NCBI RefSeq assembly: GCF_012927105.1
Contig: NZ_JABBFV010000006.1
Location: 1 to 64,000 of the forward strand
Reading direction: 5' to 3'
Source of the DNA: Sphingobium psychrophilum
GTDB taxonomy: Bacteria; Pseudomonadota; Alphaproteobacteria; Sphingomonadales; Sphingomonadaceae
DNA: 64,000 bases
Every line of letters starts with the position of its first letter. The stretch's first letter is position 1. Below, one piece after another: positions 53,788 through 63,692 of this stretch. A program made the position numbers and the translations under genes. The notes under the pieces were generated by a model. The model saw only the letters and a program-made list of their open reading frames with translations, did not search any database and was not told the DNA's origin.

Positions 53788-54099
53788 ATGTTTCCATTCG
53801 AAGCCTTCGCCCCGGTGGCGGTCATTGTCGGATCGCTGGCGGTCGGCGGCTGGATCTTCACCACCTGGCTCCGCGTCAAGAATGGCTATCCGCTGGAAAA
53901 CAGCTGGGGAAAGCCGGTCTATCCGCAGAAGAACGACGAAATGGTCGAGCGCATCAAGCTGCTGAGCCAGGAAAACGCTCAGCTGCGCGCCGAGATCGGA
54001 TCGATGAAGGACCGGCTCGCCGTGGTGGAGCGGATCGTCACCGACGGCAGCCATCAACTGGCCCGTGAGATCGAACAACTGCGCAGCCCGGCCAACTAA
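53788..54099 (+). CDS. PspB-like small membrane coiled-coil protein (second)
   Basis: A 103-residue protein with a membrane helix (about 8-26) and the segment GGWIFTTWLRVKNGYPLENSW, nearly the same as in the preceding gene, followed by a coiled coil with RLAVVERIVTDGSHQLAREI. Both together show a tandem duplication. AAGGGGAG lies 7 bases before the ATG. Function unknown, probably envelope-stress related by context. Confidence 0.82.
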   Translation: MFPFEAFAPVAVIVGSLAVGGWIFTTWLRVKNGYPLENSWGKPVYPQKNDEMVERIKLLSQENAQLRAEIGSMKDRLAVVERIVTDGSHQLAREIEQLRSPAN

Positions 54100-54135
54100 G
54101 GCCAGAGAGCATAGCGCCATCAGGGAGTGATCGAC

Positions 54136-54387
54136 ATGAATCCGTTTGAAATGGTCGTTGCCATCATCGCCATCACCGCCATCGCCAGCGTTCTGCGCGC
54201 CAAATATGGCGTCGTGCGCCGGGACAAGGGCGAAGACTTTATCCAGCGCGGCCCCGACCCCGAAGCCGAACGGCTCCGTGCCGAAGTGAAAGGGCTTAAG
54301 GATCGTGTCGCCGTGCTGGAACGGCTGGCGACGGACGGCTCCAGCGCGCTGGAGCGGGAATTTGAAAAACTGCGGGACCGCGACTGA
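54136..54387 (+). CDS. PspB-like small membrane coiled-coil protein (third)
   Basis: An 83-residue protein with a membrane helix (about 4-20), a short basic segment (RAKYGVVRRD) and a coiled coil ending RVAVLERLATDGSSALEREF. It shares the LERLATDG motif with its neighbours but lacks the GYPxENxW stretch. ATG 54136 has AGGGAG about 9 bases upstream. It is 36 bases downstream of the second copy. Confidence 0.8.
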   Translation: MNPFEMVVAIIAITAIASVLRAKYGVVRRDKGEDFIQRGPDPEAERLRAEVKGLKDRVAVLERLATDGSSALEREFEKLRDRD

Positions 54388-54417
54388 ACATAGTCCGCGC
54401 CGGACAGGGAGGCTTAG

Positions 54418-54651
54418 ATGCAAGACCCCTATCTCTACATCACCTTGGCGACGACCAGCCTGCTCGGCCTCGCCATCATCGCGGCCGCTGGGTTGCGCGG
54501 CTGGAACGGCTGGCTGGAGTTGAAGCGCGCCGAACTGGGTCGCCGCTTCGAGGAAGCCGCGCCGCCAAGCGCGTCGGCCCGGATCGAGGTCGCCGACCTC
54601 AAGGAACGCATCCGCAAGCTGGAAGCGATCGCCGCAGGCGTGGATCTTTAG
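54418..54651 (+). CDS. Small membrane coiled-coil protein, last gene of the psp operon
   Basis: A 77-residue protein with a membrane helix (about 7-25, LATTSLLGLAIIAAAG) and a short coiled coil ending LKERIRKLEAIAAGVDL. It has the same layout as the three preceding genes, with a weaker form of their motif (IRKLEAIA instead of VAVLERIA). AGGGAGG precedes the ATG. About 50 bases later a long hairpin repeat follows that may end the operon. Confidence 0.78.
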   Translation: MQDPYLYITLATTSLLGLAIIAAAGLRGWNGWLELKRAELGRRFEEAAPPSASARIEVADLKERIRKLEAIAAGVDL

Positions 54652-54697
54652 GTCATACCAGATTGCGATGATCGCGACTCATGGGAACGGTCATAGC

Positions 54698-54763
54698 GTT
54701 CCCCGGCGAAGGCCGGGGTCCAGTTCCACGCTGCGGACTGGACCCCGGCCTTCGCCGGGGAAC
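54698..54763. repeat. Perfect long hairpin, possible psp operon terminator
   Basis: GTTCCCCGGCGAAGGCCGGG and its exact inverse, with the inner arms GTCCAGT / ACTGGAC and a short centre, form an almost perfect 66-base hairpin. It belongs to the same repeat family as those at 8817 and 12654. It lies 46 bases beyond the last psp gene. Confidence 0.88.
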
Positions 54764-54820
54764 AGCATGTCGTAGGTTCCGATCAATGCATATTGGTATC
54801 AGTCGAATCCCACACCAATT

Positions 54821-54896
54821 CCGTTCGCTTTGAGCGAAGTCGAGAAGCGTGAAACGCTGCGCCAGCCGTTTCTCGACTACGCTCGAAACGAACGGC
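54821..54896. repeat. Sphingomonad intergenic repeat (CCGTTCG family)
   Basis: CCGTTCGCTTTGAGCGAAGTCGAG and the inverse CTCGACTACGCTCGAAACGAACGG. It lies between the psp operon and the convergent pheT gene; together with the preceding hairpin it accounts for most of the 300 bases without a gene. Confidence 0.85.
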
Positions 54897-54955
54897 TGAT
54901 GGGTAAATGGTCCGCGGCACCTTTGCATCGCGGCCCTTCATCCCGAAGCCAATCA

Positions 54956-57373
54956 TCAACCCCGCAGCGACCCGCCCAGCTTCTGCGCGGCCTTCACCAC
55001 CGCGGCGCTGATCGCTTCCAGCTCTTCCTGGCTGAAACTTTTCTCGCCCGGTTGCAACGTCACCTCGATCGCCAGCGACTTGAAGCCATCCTCCACGCCC
55101 GGCCCGACGAAGACGTCGAACAGGCGCACATCGACGATGGACTTCTTGTCCGCGCCCTTCACGCCCCGCACCAGCGCATCGGCCTCCAGCTGTTCCGGCA
55201 CGACGAAGGCAAAGTCGCGCTTCACCGCCTGCAAGGCGGGCGGCGCATAGGGCGCGCGCATGAAGCCGCTCTTGCGCTTGCCCGGAATCGCATCGAGGAA
55301 AATTTCGCCCGCAACCACCGTGCCCGACAAGCCGAATTGCTTCGCCAGCGACGGGTGCAACACGCCATATTCGGCCAGCACCGCCTTCGGCCCCAGCCGC
55401 AGCGTGCCGGACTGACCCGGATGATAGGCGGCCGACGCCTCCCCGAAATTCTGGAGATTGCCGACCGGCGCGCCGGCCGCCGCCAGCAGCGCGATCACCT
55501 CGGCTTTGGCGTCGAATGCGTCGAGGCCCTGCGCCTTGCCCGTCTGCCAGCCCCGCGCGAACTTCTCGCCAGCCAGCACGAAGCCGACGGTCGCCCGCTC
55601 ACCCTGCTTGAAATAGCGGCGGCCCAATTCGAACAGACGTACGCTCGTCGCGCTGCGATCGACATTCCGCTTCGTCGCCGATAGCAGGCCGGGCAGCAGC
55701 GATGGCCGCATGACCTTCAACTCTTCGGAAATCGGGTTCGCCAACGTCCAGTCGCCTCCGCCCACGGCGGCGGCTTCCTTTTCGGCAATGAACGACCAGT
55801 TGATCGCTTCGGCCATCCCGCGCGCCGCGGCGGTGCGGCGCACCCGGCGCTCGACCATCTGTTCGGGGGTAGCAGTCGGGCGGGCGACGCCCGGCACGCG
55901 CGGCAACGGGGTGGACGGCACCTGGTCCAGGCCGACGATGCGCACCACTTCCTCGACAATGTCGGGCCAGCCATCGACGTCGCGGCGCCATGTCGGCACA
56001 ATGATCGTCCAGCTGCCCGGCACCGTCACCGGCATGCCGTCTTCATATTCGACGCGGCTCGCCTCGCCGCTGACGCCAAAGCCCAGGCTCTCCAGGATGC
56101 GCTTTTGTTCGTCGGCGGGCACATGCACGCCGGCCAGCGCCAGGCACTGGTCGGGCGCATAGGCCACGGTCCGGGGCGTCGCGGGCGGGGTGCCGGCACG
56201 GGTCGCCTGGCTGGGCGTACCACCGCACAGGCTCACCACCAGGCTGGTCGCGATCGACAGGCCGTCGTCCAGAAACGCCGGATCGACCCCACGCTCGAAC
56301 CGGCCCCGCGCGTCCGACGTCAGGGTCAGCTTCTGCCCCGTCATCGCGATCCGCTCTGGCGTGAAATAGGCGCATTCGATCAATACGTCGGTCGTACCCT
56401 CCTGCGCGCCCGAATGTTCGCCGCCCATGATGCCGCCAATGTCGTGCACGGCTTCGTCGTCGGCGATGACGGTCATCGTCTCATCCACGGTGTAGCTCTT
56501 GCCGTTGAGCGCCAGCACCTGCTCGCTGGGCTTCCCCTTGCGCGCCACCAGGCCGCCTTTCAGGCGCGCCATGTCATAGACATGCAGCGGCCGGCCAAGA
56601 TCGAACATGATATAATTGGTGATATCGACCAGCGTGCTGATCGGCTTCTGGCCGATGGCTTTGAGGCGCTTGGCCATCCATTCGGGCGATGTGCCGTTGG
56701 TCACGCCGCGCACCGTGCGCGCGAAAAAGGCGGGGCAGCCGTCCATATCGTCGGTGCGCACATCCGGCCCCGGACCCACGCCGGCAATCTCCGGCACGAT
56801 GATGGCGTTGAGCGTGCCCAGGCCCGCTGCCGCCAGATCGCGCGCGATCCCGCGCACGCCCATGCAATCCTGACGGTTGGGGGTGACGCTGACGTCGATG
56901 ACCGGATCGTTCAGCCCCGCCCAGTCGGCATAGACCTGCCCCACCGGCGCAGTTGCATCTAGTTCGATGATGCCGTCATGATCGTCGCCCAGTTCCAGCT
57001 CGCGCGTGGAACACATCATGCCGTTGGATTCGACGCCCCGGATCGCGGTCTTTTTCAGGACCATGCCGTTGGACGGCACCACCGCGCCCTCAAGGCCGAA
57101 CACGCCGACCAGCCCCGCGCGCGCATTGGGCGCGCCGCACACGACCTGCAACGGCGTCCCGTCGCCATGATCGACCGTCAGTATTTGCAGCTTGTCGGCC
57201 TGCGGGTGGCGATCGGCGGTCAGGATCCGGGCGATCTTGAACGCGCCTAGCTTTTCGGCGGGATTTTCGACCCCTTCGACTTCCAGGCCGATGGCGTTCA
57301 GCGTCTTGAGGATGGTGGGCAGGTCGGCATCGGTGTTCAGATGCGTTTTGAGCCAGCTCAGAGTGAACTTCAT
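54956..57373 (-). CDS. pheT: Phenylalanine-tRNA ligase beta subunit
   Basis: An 805-residue subunit of the alpha2-beta2 phenylalanyl-tRNA synthetase. The N-terminal tRNA-binding OB domain (about 39-150) has [20 protein letters not shown] and [10 protein letters not shown]. The B3/B4 editing region (about 210-380), the B5 domain, the catalytic-like core ([12 protein letters not shown]) and the C-terminal anticodon-binding FDX domain (about 712-805, [18 protein letters not shown]) follow. Length is normal. The ATG overlaps the pheS stop by 4 bases. Confidence 0.97.
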   Translation of the reverse strand: MKFTLSWLKTHLNTDADLPTILKTLNAIGLEVEGVENPAEKLGAFKIARILTADRHPQADKLQILTVDHGDGTPLQVVCGAPNARAGLVGVFGLEGAVVPSNGMVLKKTAIRGVESNGMMCSTRELELGDDHDGIIELDATAPVGQVYADWAGLNDPVIDVSVTPNRQDCMGVRGIARDLAAAGLGTLNAIIVPEIAGVGPGPDVRTDDMDGCPAFFARTVRGVTNGTSPEWMAKRLKAIGQKPISTLVDITNYIMFDLGRPLHVYDMARLKGGLVARKGKPSEQVLALNGKSYTVDETMTVIADDEAVHDIGGIMGGEHSGAQEGTTDVLIECAYFTPERIAMTGQKLTLTSDARGRFERGVDPAFLDDGLSIATSLVVSLCGGTPSQATRAGTPPATPRTVAYAPDQCLALAGVHVPADEQKRILESLGFGVSGEASRVEYEDGMPVTVPGSWTIIVPTWRRDVDGWPDIVEEVVRIVGLDQVPSTPLPRVPGVARPTATPEQMVERRVRRTAAARGMAEAINWSFIAEKEAAAVGGGDWTLANPISEELKVMRPSLLPGLLSATKRNVDRSATSVRLFELGRRYFKQGERATVGFVLAGEKFARGWQTGKAQGLDAFDAKAEVIALLAAAGAPVGNLQNFGEASAAYHPGQSGTLRLGPKAVLAEYGVLHPSLAKQFGLSGTVVAGEIFLDAIPGKRKSGFMRAPYAPPALQAVKRDFAFVVPEQLEADALVRGVKGADKKSIVDVRLFDVFVGPGVEDGFKSLAIEVTLQPGEKSFSQEELEAISAAVVKAAQKLGGSLRG

Positions 57374-58464
57374 GCGCCTACGCCTCCGCTCAGCGTGGGC
57401 ACGTCCAGCGCCGAAAAGCCATAATGTTTCAGCCAGCGCAGGTCACCGTCGAAGAAAGCGCGCAAGTCGTTCATCCCATATTTGAGCATGGCGAGGCGAT
57501 CGACCCCGGTGCCAAAGGCAAAGCCCTGCCACTCGTCCGGGTCCAGCCCGCACGCCTCGATCACCTTGCGATGGACCATGCCGCTGCCCAGCACTTCCAG
57601 CCAGCCGCCGCCCGGCGCGTCGCCATCGCCGCCGATGACCCGCTGGCCATTGGTCAGGGTATAGCCGACATCGACTTCGACCGAGGGTTCGGTGAAGGGG
57701 AAGTAGCTGGGGCGCAGGCGCAGGACGATGTCCTCGCGCTCGAAAAACGCCTTCAGGAACGTCTCCAGCGTCCATTTCAGGTGGCCCAGCGTGATGCCCT
57801 TGTCGATCACCAGCCCCTCGATCTGGTGGAACATCGGGGTGTGGGTGGCGTCGCTGTCGGAACGATAGACGCGGCCGGGCGCGATGATGCGGATCGGTGG
57901 CGGCGTGCCGTTCATCATCGTGCGGATCTGCACCGGTGACGTGTGCGTGCGCAGCAGCATCCGCTTCTGGCCTTCCTCATCGGGGAAGTAGAAGGTGTCG
58001 TGCATCGCGCGCGCCGGGTGCGTCTCGGGAATGTTTAGCGCGGTGAAATTATGCCAGTCGTCCTCTATCTCCGGCCCGGTTGCGACGGAAAAGCCAAGGT
58101 CGGCGAAGATTTCGGCCAGTTCGTCCATCACCTGGCTGACCGGATGGACCGATCCAAACGCACCACCGTCGGCGGGCAGGGTCATATCGACCTTCTCCGA
58201 CGACAGCTTGGCGTCGAGCGCGGCCTGCTCCAGCGCGGCCTTCCTGTCCGCCAGCGCCACCGTCACGCTCTCGCGCAGATCCTGAATCGGCGGCCCTTTT
58301 TCCATCCGCTCATCAGGCGACATCGGGCCGAGCGTTTTGAGCAGGCCGGTCACGACCCCGCTCTTGCCCAGCGCGCCGACCCGCAGCGCCTCCAGCGCAT
58401 CAAGTGTGTCGGCGGCGGCGATGTCGGCGATCAGGCCGGCTTTCAATGCGCTAATCTCAGTCAT
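57370..58464 (-). CDS. pheS: Phenylalanine-tRNA ligase alpha subunit
   Basis: A 364-residue class II synthetase subunit that activates phenylalanine. An N-terminal coiled coil (1-90) is followed by the catalytic domain with motif 2 ([14 protein letters not shown] and [20 protein letters not shown]), [15 protein letters not shown], and motif 3 ([19 protein letters not shown]). It forms a two-gene unit with pheT. A LysE-type exporter gene lies between it and rplT, so the usual rplT-pheST proximity is interrupted. Confidence 0.97.
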   Translation of the reverse strand: MTEISALKAGLIADIAAADTLDALEALRVGALGKSGVVTGLLKTLGPMSPDERMEKGPPIQDLRESVTVALADRKAALEQAALDAKLSSEKVDMTLPADGGAFGSVHPVSQVMDELAEIFADLGFSVATGPEIEDDWHNFTALNIPETHPARAMHDTFYFPDEEGQKRMLLRTHTSPVQIRTMMNGTPPPIRIIAPGRVYRSDSDATHTPMFHQIEGLVIDKGITLGHLKWTLETFLKAFFEREDIVLRLRPSYFPFTEPSVEVDVGYTLTNGQRVIGGDGDAPGGGWLEVLGSGMVHRKVIEACGLDPDEWQGFAFGTGVDRLAMLKYGMNDLRAFFDGDLRWLKHYGFSALDVPTLSGGVGA

Positions 58465-58551
58465 AAATCTTCCAGAGCCTGTGATGGCGGAAACATGCCC
58501 GCGGCCTTAGCGGCGGCGGGCGCTCAAGGAAAGGGCCAGGCCAGGAAAGCG

Positions 58552-59169
58552 CTACGCCCGCGCGCCCAGCAATGCCCCGCCAAAGCCGATGAACAGCAAC
58601 CCGGTGCCGCGGTTGAACAGCGTCTGCCGGTTGGCCGGCTCCAGCCAGCGGGCCAGGCGCAACCCGCCCAGCGCATAGACGGCGTACCAGAAGCTTTCGA
58701 TCACCACGAAACTGGCGATCAGGATCACAAGCTGGAGCCAGAAAGGCCGGTCCAGCTCGATGAACTGCGGAAAGAGCGCCGCGGCGAAGATGATCAGTTT
58801 GGGATTGGCCAACCCCGTCAGCAGCCCGCTGCCATAGAGGGCGCGCGCGGAACGGGCGTTGGTCGCTTGGCGCTCGCCGCCGCTCACCGGCGCGCGCCAC
58901 GCCTTGATCCCCAGCCAGACCAGATAGGTGACGCCGGCATAGCGCAGCACATCGAACAGCCGCGGCGACGCCTTGAGCAGCGCGCCCAGGCCCAGCGCGG
59001 ACGCGATCAGGCACAGCAGCACCGCGCTCATCAGCCCCGCCATCGTCGCTGTCGCCTTGCGCGGGCCATGGGCGATGCTCTGCGTCATCACATGCAGCAT
59101 ATTAGGGCCGGGCGTGGCCGATATCAGGAAAACCGCCGTAACATACAACCACCACAGATGCAGCGACAT
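58552..59169 (-). CDS. LysE-family amino-acid exporter
   Basis: A 205-residue membrane protein with about six helices and the RhtB/LysE signature ISATPGPNMLHVMTQSIAHG near the N-terminus and LTGLANPKLIIFAAALFPQF in the middle. Members export amino acids or homoserine lactones; the substrate here is unknown. It lies between rplT and pheS on the same strand; a repeat and terminator separate it from rplT. The start matches the family. Confidence 0.92.
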   Translation of the reverse strand: MSLHLWWLYVTAVFLISATPGPNMLHVMTQSIAHGPRKATATMAGLMSAVLLCLIASALGLGALLKASPRLFDVLRYAGVTYLVWLGIKAWRAPVSGGERQATNARSARALYGSGLLTGLANPKLIIFAAALFPQFIELDRPFWLQLVILIASFVVIESFWYAVYALGGLRLARWLEPANRQTLFNRGTGLLFIGFGGALLGARA

Positions 59170-59191
59170 GGGATGCCTTCCGAAATTAGGT

Positions 59192-59312
59192 CCGTTCGGG
59201 CTGAGCGAAGTCGAAGCCTTCCGCTGAACGAAATGAAGCGCCTCGCCAAGCTCGGCAGAACCCTTCGACTTCGCTCAGAGCCTGCCCCCGGCTTGATCGG
59301 GGGGCGAACGGG
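59192..59312. repeat. Sphingomonad intergenic repeat (CCGTTCG family)
   Basis: CCGTTCGGGCTGAGCGAAGT at the left and ...CTTCGACTTCGCTCAGAGCCT...GGGCGAACGG at the right form nested inverted repeats. It lies between rplT and lysE; with the adjacent terminator it fills the gap. Confidence 0.85.
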
Positions 59313-59330
59313 GCGCGTTAGCGAACAAAC

Positions 59331-59369
59331 AAAAAGGGCGCCGGAAGCATCTGCCCCCGGCGCCCTTTT
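59331..59369 (-). terminator. Terminator of rpmI-rplT
   Basis: AAAAAGGGCGCCGG and CCGGCGCCCTTTT form a 13-bp GC-rich stem with an 11-base loop, followed on the minus strand by a T run. It lies 22 bases beyond the rplT stop. Confidence 0.88.
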
Positions 59370-59391
59370 GACGATCTTGCGACCGACTGGT

Positions 59392-59754
59392 TCAGGCCGC
59401 GGGCAGCGCAGCCTTCGCCTGGGCGATGATGGCGCTAAACGCCTCGCCTTCGTGCATCGCAATGTCGGCCAGGACCTTGCGGTCCAGTTCGACACCGGCC
59501 AGCTTCAGACCGTGCATGAACTGCGAATAGGTCAGGCCTTCGGCGCGGACACCCGCGTTGATGCGCTGGATCCACAGACCACGGAAGCTGCGCTTCTTGA
59601 CCTTGCGATCGCGATAAGCGTACTGGCCGGCCTTTTCGACGGCCTGGCGAGCGATACGGATCGTGTTCTTGCGACGGCCATAATAGCCCTTCGCCTGAAC
59701 CAGCAACCGCTTATGCTTCGCCTTGGTGGTTACACCACGTTTTACGCGTGCCAT
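59392..59754 (-). CDS. rplT: 50S ribosomal protein L20
   Basis: A 120-residue, strongly basic ribosomal protein. The family signature is unmistakable: [58 protein letters not shown] and [19 protein letters not shown]. It binds 23S rRNA early in large-subunit assembly. It lies 13 bases downstream of rpmI; infC is not adjacent in this window. Confidence 0.98.
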   Translation of the reverse strand: MARVKRGVTTKAKHKRLLVQAKGYYGRRKNTIRIARQAVEKAGQYAYRDRKVKKRSFRGLWIQRINAGVRAEGLTYSQFMHGLKLAGVELDRKVLADIAMHEGEAFSAIIAQAKAALPAA

Positions 59755-59767
59755 GTGCCTCTACTCC

Positions 59768-59971
59768 TTACTTCAGGCCGTAGGGCGCCCACAGGCGCAC
59801 ATGGGCAACATCCGAATCCGACAGGACGGACGTACCGCGGTTCTGGCGAATATATTTGGCATTGTGGCTGATCAGGCGGTGACGCTTGCCAGCGACGCCG
59901 TGCTTGACCTTGCCGGTCGCGGTGAACTTGAAGCGCTTCTTCACACCGCTCTTGGTCTTCATCTTGGGCAT
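59768..59971 (-). CDS. rpmI: 50S ribosomal protein L35
   Basis: A 67-residue basic protein with the family pattern [37 protein letters not shown] and [17 protein letters not shown]. The ATG at 59971 has AAGGAGACG upstream; a longer open frame is not family-like. It forms a two-gene unit with rplT. Confidence 0.97.
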   Translation of the reverse strand: MPKMKTKSGVKKRFKFTATGKVKHGVAGKRHRLISHNAKYIRQNRGTSVLSDSDVAHVRLWAPYGLK

Positions 59972-60145
59972 TTTCGTCTCCTTATCTGCGCGACGATTAC
60001 AGACAGCCCCGGCAGCCCTAGTTAGCCGGGCGGTCTCACTGAATACTCGCGAAGGGCGCGCATAGGGCGACATGCGCGCAAAGGCAAGCGATTCGCGTAA
60101 ACCGCCGCCCGGAGCCATTTACCCCGTCGGGGCGTTGAGGCCGCC

Positions 60146-62308
60146 ATGGTCGATAGCGATGTGCACATTTCAGAACGTCCGGCCCCTGCGCCGCGCGTGG
60201 GCTATCGCGCGCACGCGACCGCGTTGCGCGAACGGTGGCGCAAACTCCCGCTGCCCGTCCGCATGCTCTTCGCCATCATAGGCTTCCTCTTCGCGATCTG
60301 GCTGATCCTGTTCATCACCAAGGGCCGATTCCTTAAAGGCTCCTTCGAACAGATATTGGGTAATCGCCTTCAGCGCGAAGTCCGGGTCGAGGGCGACTTC
60401 CAACTCTATTTCGCTCCGCTCAGCATCAAATTCCTGGCCGAAAAGGCGCGGATCGGCAATCTGCCCTGGGCCAGCCAGCCCGACCTGTTCCGCGCCGACC
60501 TGATCGACGCGCGCATTGCGCCGCTCAGCCTGTTGTTCGGTGACAAAGTCCGCCTGCCCTGGCTGGAGTTGCGCAACGGCACCGTCGACCTGGAATGGTC
60601 GCGCGATCACAAACATAATACATGGACGCTGGGGGATCCCAATGTGGAGGGCAAGCCTATGGTCTTCCCGCTGATCACCCAGGCTAAGCTGGCCGGAACC
60701 ACGCTGCGCTACCGCGATCCCCGGATGCAGTTGAACGCCGACATCGGGTTCGAGACGGTCCGCGCGCGCGACACCCGTTTCGCCAGCGACGTGCGCCTGT
60801 CGGGCACCGGCAGCATGCGGGGGAAGCCCTTCTCGCTCAAAGGCGGCCTCCTTTCCCCCAACGCCACGGTGTCGCGCGGCAAGAACAGCCTGCAAATGCG
60901 CGCGCAGGCCGGCGCGACGATCGTCGACGTCGCCGGCACGCTGCGCGGCGCGACCGAATTGGAGGGCAGCGACCTGCGCCTTATAACGCGCGGCCCCAAT
61001 CTTAGCCTGTTGTTCGATTTTCTGGGCGCGGCCATCCCCGACACGCGGGCCTATCGTTTTACCTCGGCCCTGACCAAGGTCGGCGAAGAATGGCGCTTCA
61101 CCCAATTGAAGGGCCGCTTTGGCGCCAGCGATCTGGCCGGCCGCTTCACCGCGTCGCTGCCCAACAACCGCCTGTTGCTCAAGGCGGACCTGGCGACCCA
61201 GACGCTCGACATCGTCGATGCCGCCCCCTTCTTCGGCTATGACCCCGACAAGATCGAGAAGCAGGGCGCAGCCGGCGCGATCGAAACCGTGCAGGGTACG
61301 CCGCGCCTGTTGCCCGACGCGCCCTTGCGGGTGGAGGCGATCCGCAATTTCGACGCGAATGTCAGCTACAGCGTCAAGCGCGTCCGGGCGCAGCATGTCC
61401 CCATCTCCGCCATCGCCCTGACCTTGAAGCTCGACCGCAGCCTGCTGACCCTGTCGCCGCTCAGCTTCGACATGTCCGGCGGCCATGTCGCGTCCGACAT
61501 AGAGATTAACGCCCGTGGCGCGCCGGTGAAGACCAGCTACGACATCCGCCTGGCCCCCACGCCCATGGGCACGCTGCTGGCGCGCTGGGGCGTCGAACAA
61601 TCCGGCACCACCGGCACGATCAAGGGCCGCGTGCAGATGACCGGGCTGGGCGACACGCTCCATGATTCGCTCGCGACCGCCAACGGCCGCATCGCGGTCA
61701 TCCTGCCGGCCGGGACGATGTGGGCGCGCAACGTGCAATTGTCCGAACTGGACGTCGGCACCTTCGTCACCAAGATGTTCTCGGGCAAATTGAAGCAGCC
61801 GGTGGAGATCAACTGCGGCCTGATTGCCTTCACGGTGAGGAACGGCGTCGCGGCGGCCGATCCGATCCTGATCGATACGAAGAAGAATGTCATGATCGGT
61901 CGCGGCGGCTTCTCGTTCAAGAATGAGAGCCTCGACCTTGCCTTCCGCGCCGACGGCAAGAAGGTCAGCCTGCTGTCCGGCCAGTCGCCGATCGGCATCA
62001 ACGGCTATTTTGCGCGGCCGGGCATCAATGTCGTCAGCCCCGAACTACTGACCCGTGGCGGCGCGGCGCTGGCGCTGGGCGTGGTCGGCACGCCGATCGC
62101 GTCGTTGCTGGCCTTTGTCGACACGGGCGACGCGAAAGGCGCGGCCTGTGGCCCGATCCTGGCCGGGGCGAGCGCCCAGGGCCAGCGCACCAAGCGCGGC
62201 AATCCGCGCGACGATGTCGGCCGCGGCACCACGGCGAAGGACGAAAAGGGCGAGGGCAGCAAGGGCGAGCAGAAGAAGCAGGACAAGAAATTCCTAGGCA
62301 TCTTCTGA
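60146..62308 (+). CDS. AsmA-family envelope protein
   Basis: A 720-residue protein with a cytoplasmic N-terminus (1-38), one membrane helix (about 40-58, MLFAIIGFLFAIWLILFI) and a long periplasmic beta-rich part of the AsmA/TamB kind. Family features are EVRVEGDFQLYFAPLSIKF near the N-terminus and, near the C-terminus, the AsmA core (ISIDTKKNVM-like region read here as PILIDTKKNVMIGRGGFSFK and SGQSPIGINGYFARPGIN). It ends in a Lys/Glu-rich tail. Members help move lipids between membranes. It is convergent with hisN. Confidence 0.9.
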   Translation: MVDSDVHISERPAPAPRVGYRAHATALRERWRKLPLPVRMLFAIIGFLFAIWLILFITKGRFLKGSFEQILGNRLQREVRVEGDFQLYFAPLSIKFLAEKARIGNLPWASQPDLFRADLIDARIAPLSLLFGDKVRLPWLELRNGTVDLEWSRDHKHNTWTLGDPNVEGKPMVFPLITQAKLAGTTLRYRDPRMQLNADIGFETVRARDTRFASDVRLSGTGSMRGKPFSLKGGLLSPNATVSRGKNSLQMRAQAGATIVDVAGTLRGATELEGSDLRLITRGPNLSLLFDFLGAAIPDTRAYRFTSALTKVGEEWRFTQLKGRFGASDLAGRFTASLPNNRLLLKADLATQTLDIVDAAPFFGYDPDKIEKQGAAGAIETVQGTPRLLPDAPLRVEAIRNFDANVSYSVKRVRAQHVPISAIALTLKLDRSLLTLSPLSFDMSGGHVASDIEINARGAPVKTSYDIRLAPTPMGTLLARWGVEQSGTTGTIKGRVQMTGLGDTLHDSLATANGRIAVILPAGTMWARNVQLSELDVGTFVTKMFSGKLKQPVEINCGLIAFTVRNGVAAADPILIDTKKNVMIGRGGFSFKNESLDLAFRADGKKVSLLSGQSPIGINGYFARPGINVVSPELLTRGGAALALGVVGTPIASLLAFVDTGDAKGAACGPILAGASAQGQRTKRGNPRDDVGRGTTAKDEKGEGSKGEQKKQDKKFLGIF

Positions 62309-62340
62309 TCGCGACCCGCTGCTAGACTGCTTTCAGTCGG

Positions 62341-63153
62341 TCAATGATCGTGATTGCGGCCCGGCGCGCTGCCCAGCGCCTCCAGCACATCCTCCAGCCG
62401 CGCCGGATCGCCCAGCGCCAGCACATGGCCTTCGCTGTCGGCCGTCAGCGGCTCGCCATGCCAGTCGCACATCAGCCCGCCCGCGCCCTCGACCACCGGC
62501 ACCAGAGCGGCGAAGTCGTAGCTTTGCAGGCCCGATTCGATGACGATGTCGAGAAAACCCGACGCCAGCAGGCCATAATTATAGCAATCCCCGCCATAGA
62601 CCGGCCCCTGGCGCGGCGACCCGCCCGACACGGCGGCGACCAGCGCCATATAATGGGGGACGTCACCCTCGCCGAACAGATGCGGGCTGGTGGTGGCGAT
62701 GCCCGCGCCCTCCAGCGCGGCGCAGGCGCGCGTGCGCACCGGCTTGCCATTGAAGGTCGTGGGCTGTCCGCTCATTCCGGCCCAGCGTTCGCGCGCGATC
62801 GGCTGGTCGATGATGCCGATCGTCGGCCAGCCGCCTTGCGTCAGCGCGATCAGGGTGCCGAAGATCGGCCGACCGGCGATGAAGCTGCGCGTCCCGTCGA
62901 TCGGATCGAGTATCCACACCCGCTCGGCATCCTCGCGCACCGACCCATATTCCTCGCCGATGATGCCGTCGCCCGGCCGTTCCTTCTCCAATATCGCGCG
63001 GATCGCGGCTTCGGCGGCGCGGTCGGCCTCCGTCACCGGCGATTTGTCCGCTTTCAACTCCATGTCGTAACGGGCGCGGAAAAAGGGGCGGATGGCCGCG
63101 CCGGCGGCATCGGCAAGGCGGTTGGCAAGGGCCAGGTCGTCGCGGGTTGTCAT
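62341..63153 (-). CDS. hisN: Histidinol-phosphatase, inositol-monophosphatase family
   Basis: A 270-residue Mg-dependent phosphatase. The metal-binding motifs are GIIGEEYG (Glu), WILDPIDGTRSFI (Asp-x-x-Asp) and, near the end, SYDFAALVPVVEGAGG. The family includes inositol monophosphatases and HisN-type histidinol phosphatases; the pattern FIAGRPIFGTLIAL favours HisN, which completes histidine synthesis in groups lacking HisB-type phosphatase. HisN is the likely function but not certain. It stands alone between asmA and the VOC gene. Confidence 0.85.
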   Translation of the reverse strand: MTTRDDLALANRLADAAGAAIRPFFRARYDMELKADKSPVTEADRAAEAAIRAILEKERPGDGIIGEEYGSVREDAERVWILDPIDGTRSFIAGRPIFGTLIALTQGGWPTIGIIDQPIARERWAGMSGQPTTFNGKPVRTRACAALEGAGIATTSPHLFGEGDVPHYMALVAAVSGGSPRQGPVYGGDCYNYGLLASGFLDIVIESGLQSYDFAALVPVVEGAGGLMCDWHGEPLTADSEGHVLALGDPARLEDVLEALGSAPGRNHDH

Positions 63154-63221
63154 GCCCTTCGCCTAGCGGTTGCGTCGCGCTTAGGCTAGACTGAACCACA
63201 GACGAAAAGAAGGAGAGGAAG

Positions 63222-63644
63222 ATGCCCGGTTCGCCCGTCATCCCATGCCTGCGCTACGCCGATGCCCCCGCCGCGATCGATTTCCTGTGCGCCGCCTTCG
63301 GCTTTGCGCGCCATGCCGTCCATGCCGACGATAGTGATCCCACCATCATCCACCATGCCCAGCTGATCCTGGGCGACGGCATGGTCATGCTGGGCAGCGT
63401 CAAGGATATGGAGGACGAATCGCTCTACACCTGGTCCACCGTCCGCGACCTGGGCGGCATCACCGCCTGCGTCTATATCGTCGTGCCCGATCCCGACGGT
63501 CATTGCCTCCACGCCCGCAACGAAGGCGCTGTGGTGGTACAGGAACCGCAGGCCAATGACGGCTATCCCGGCCGCGGCTACACCGCGCTTGATCCCGAAG
63601 GAAATGTCTGGAGCTTCGGCAGCTACGATCCCTGGACCGATTAA
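63222..63644 (+). CDS. VOC-family (glyoxalase-like) protein
   Basis: A 140-residue vicinal-oxygen-chelate protein with two beta-alpha-beta-beta-beta modules (PCLRYADAPAAIDFLCAAFG and CVYIVVPDPDGHCLHARNEG) and the C-terminal pattern YTALDPEGNVWSFGSYDPW. Such proteins include glyoxalases, fosfomycin-resistance enzymes and many of unknown role (the PhnB/YdcQ type). AAGGAGAGG precedes the ATG. The substrate is unknown. Confidence 0.88.
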   Translation: MPGSPVIPCLRYADAPAAIDFLCAAFGFARHAVHADDSDPTIIHHAQLILGDGMVMLGSVKDMEDESLYTWSTVRDLGGITACVYIVVPDPDGHCLHARNEGAVVVQEPQANDGYPGRGYTALDPEGNVWSFGSYDPWTD

Positions 63645-63692
63645 GCCTTCGGAAACCCGACCGTTCTATCCTGCATCGTCAAAGGGGGGCGC

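Noticed and set aside
59972..60145. L20 autoregulatory leader upstream of rpmI
   Set aside because: No pseudoknot or rRNA-like element could be picked out by eye, and infC is not present.
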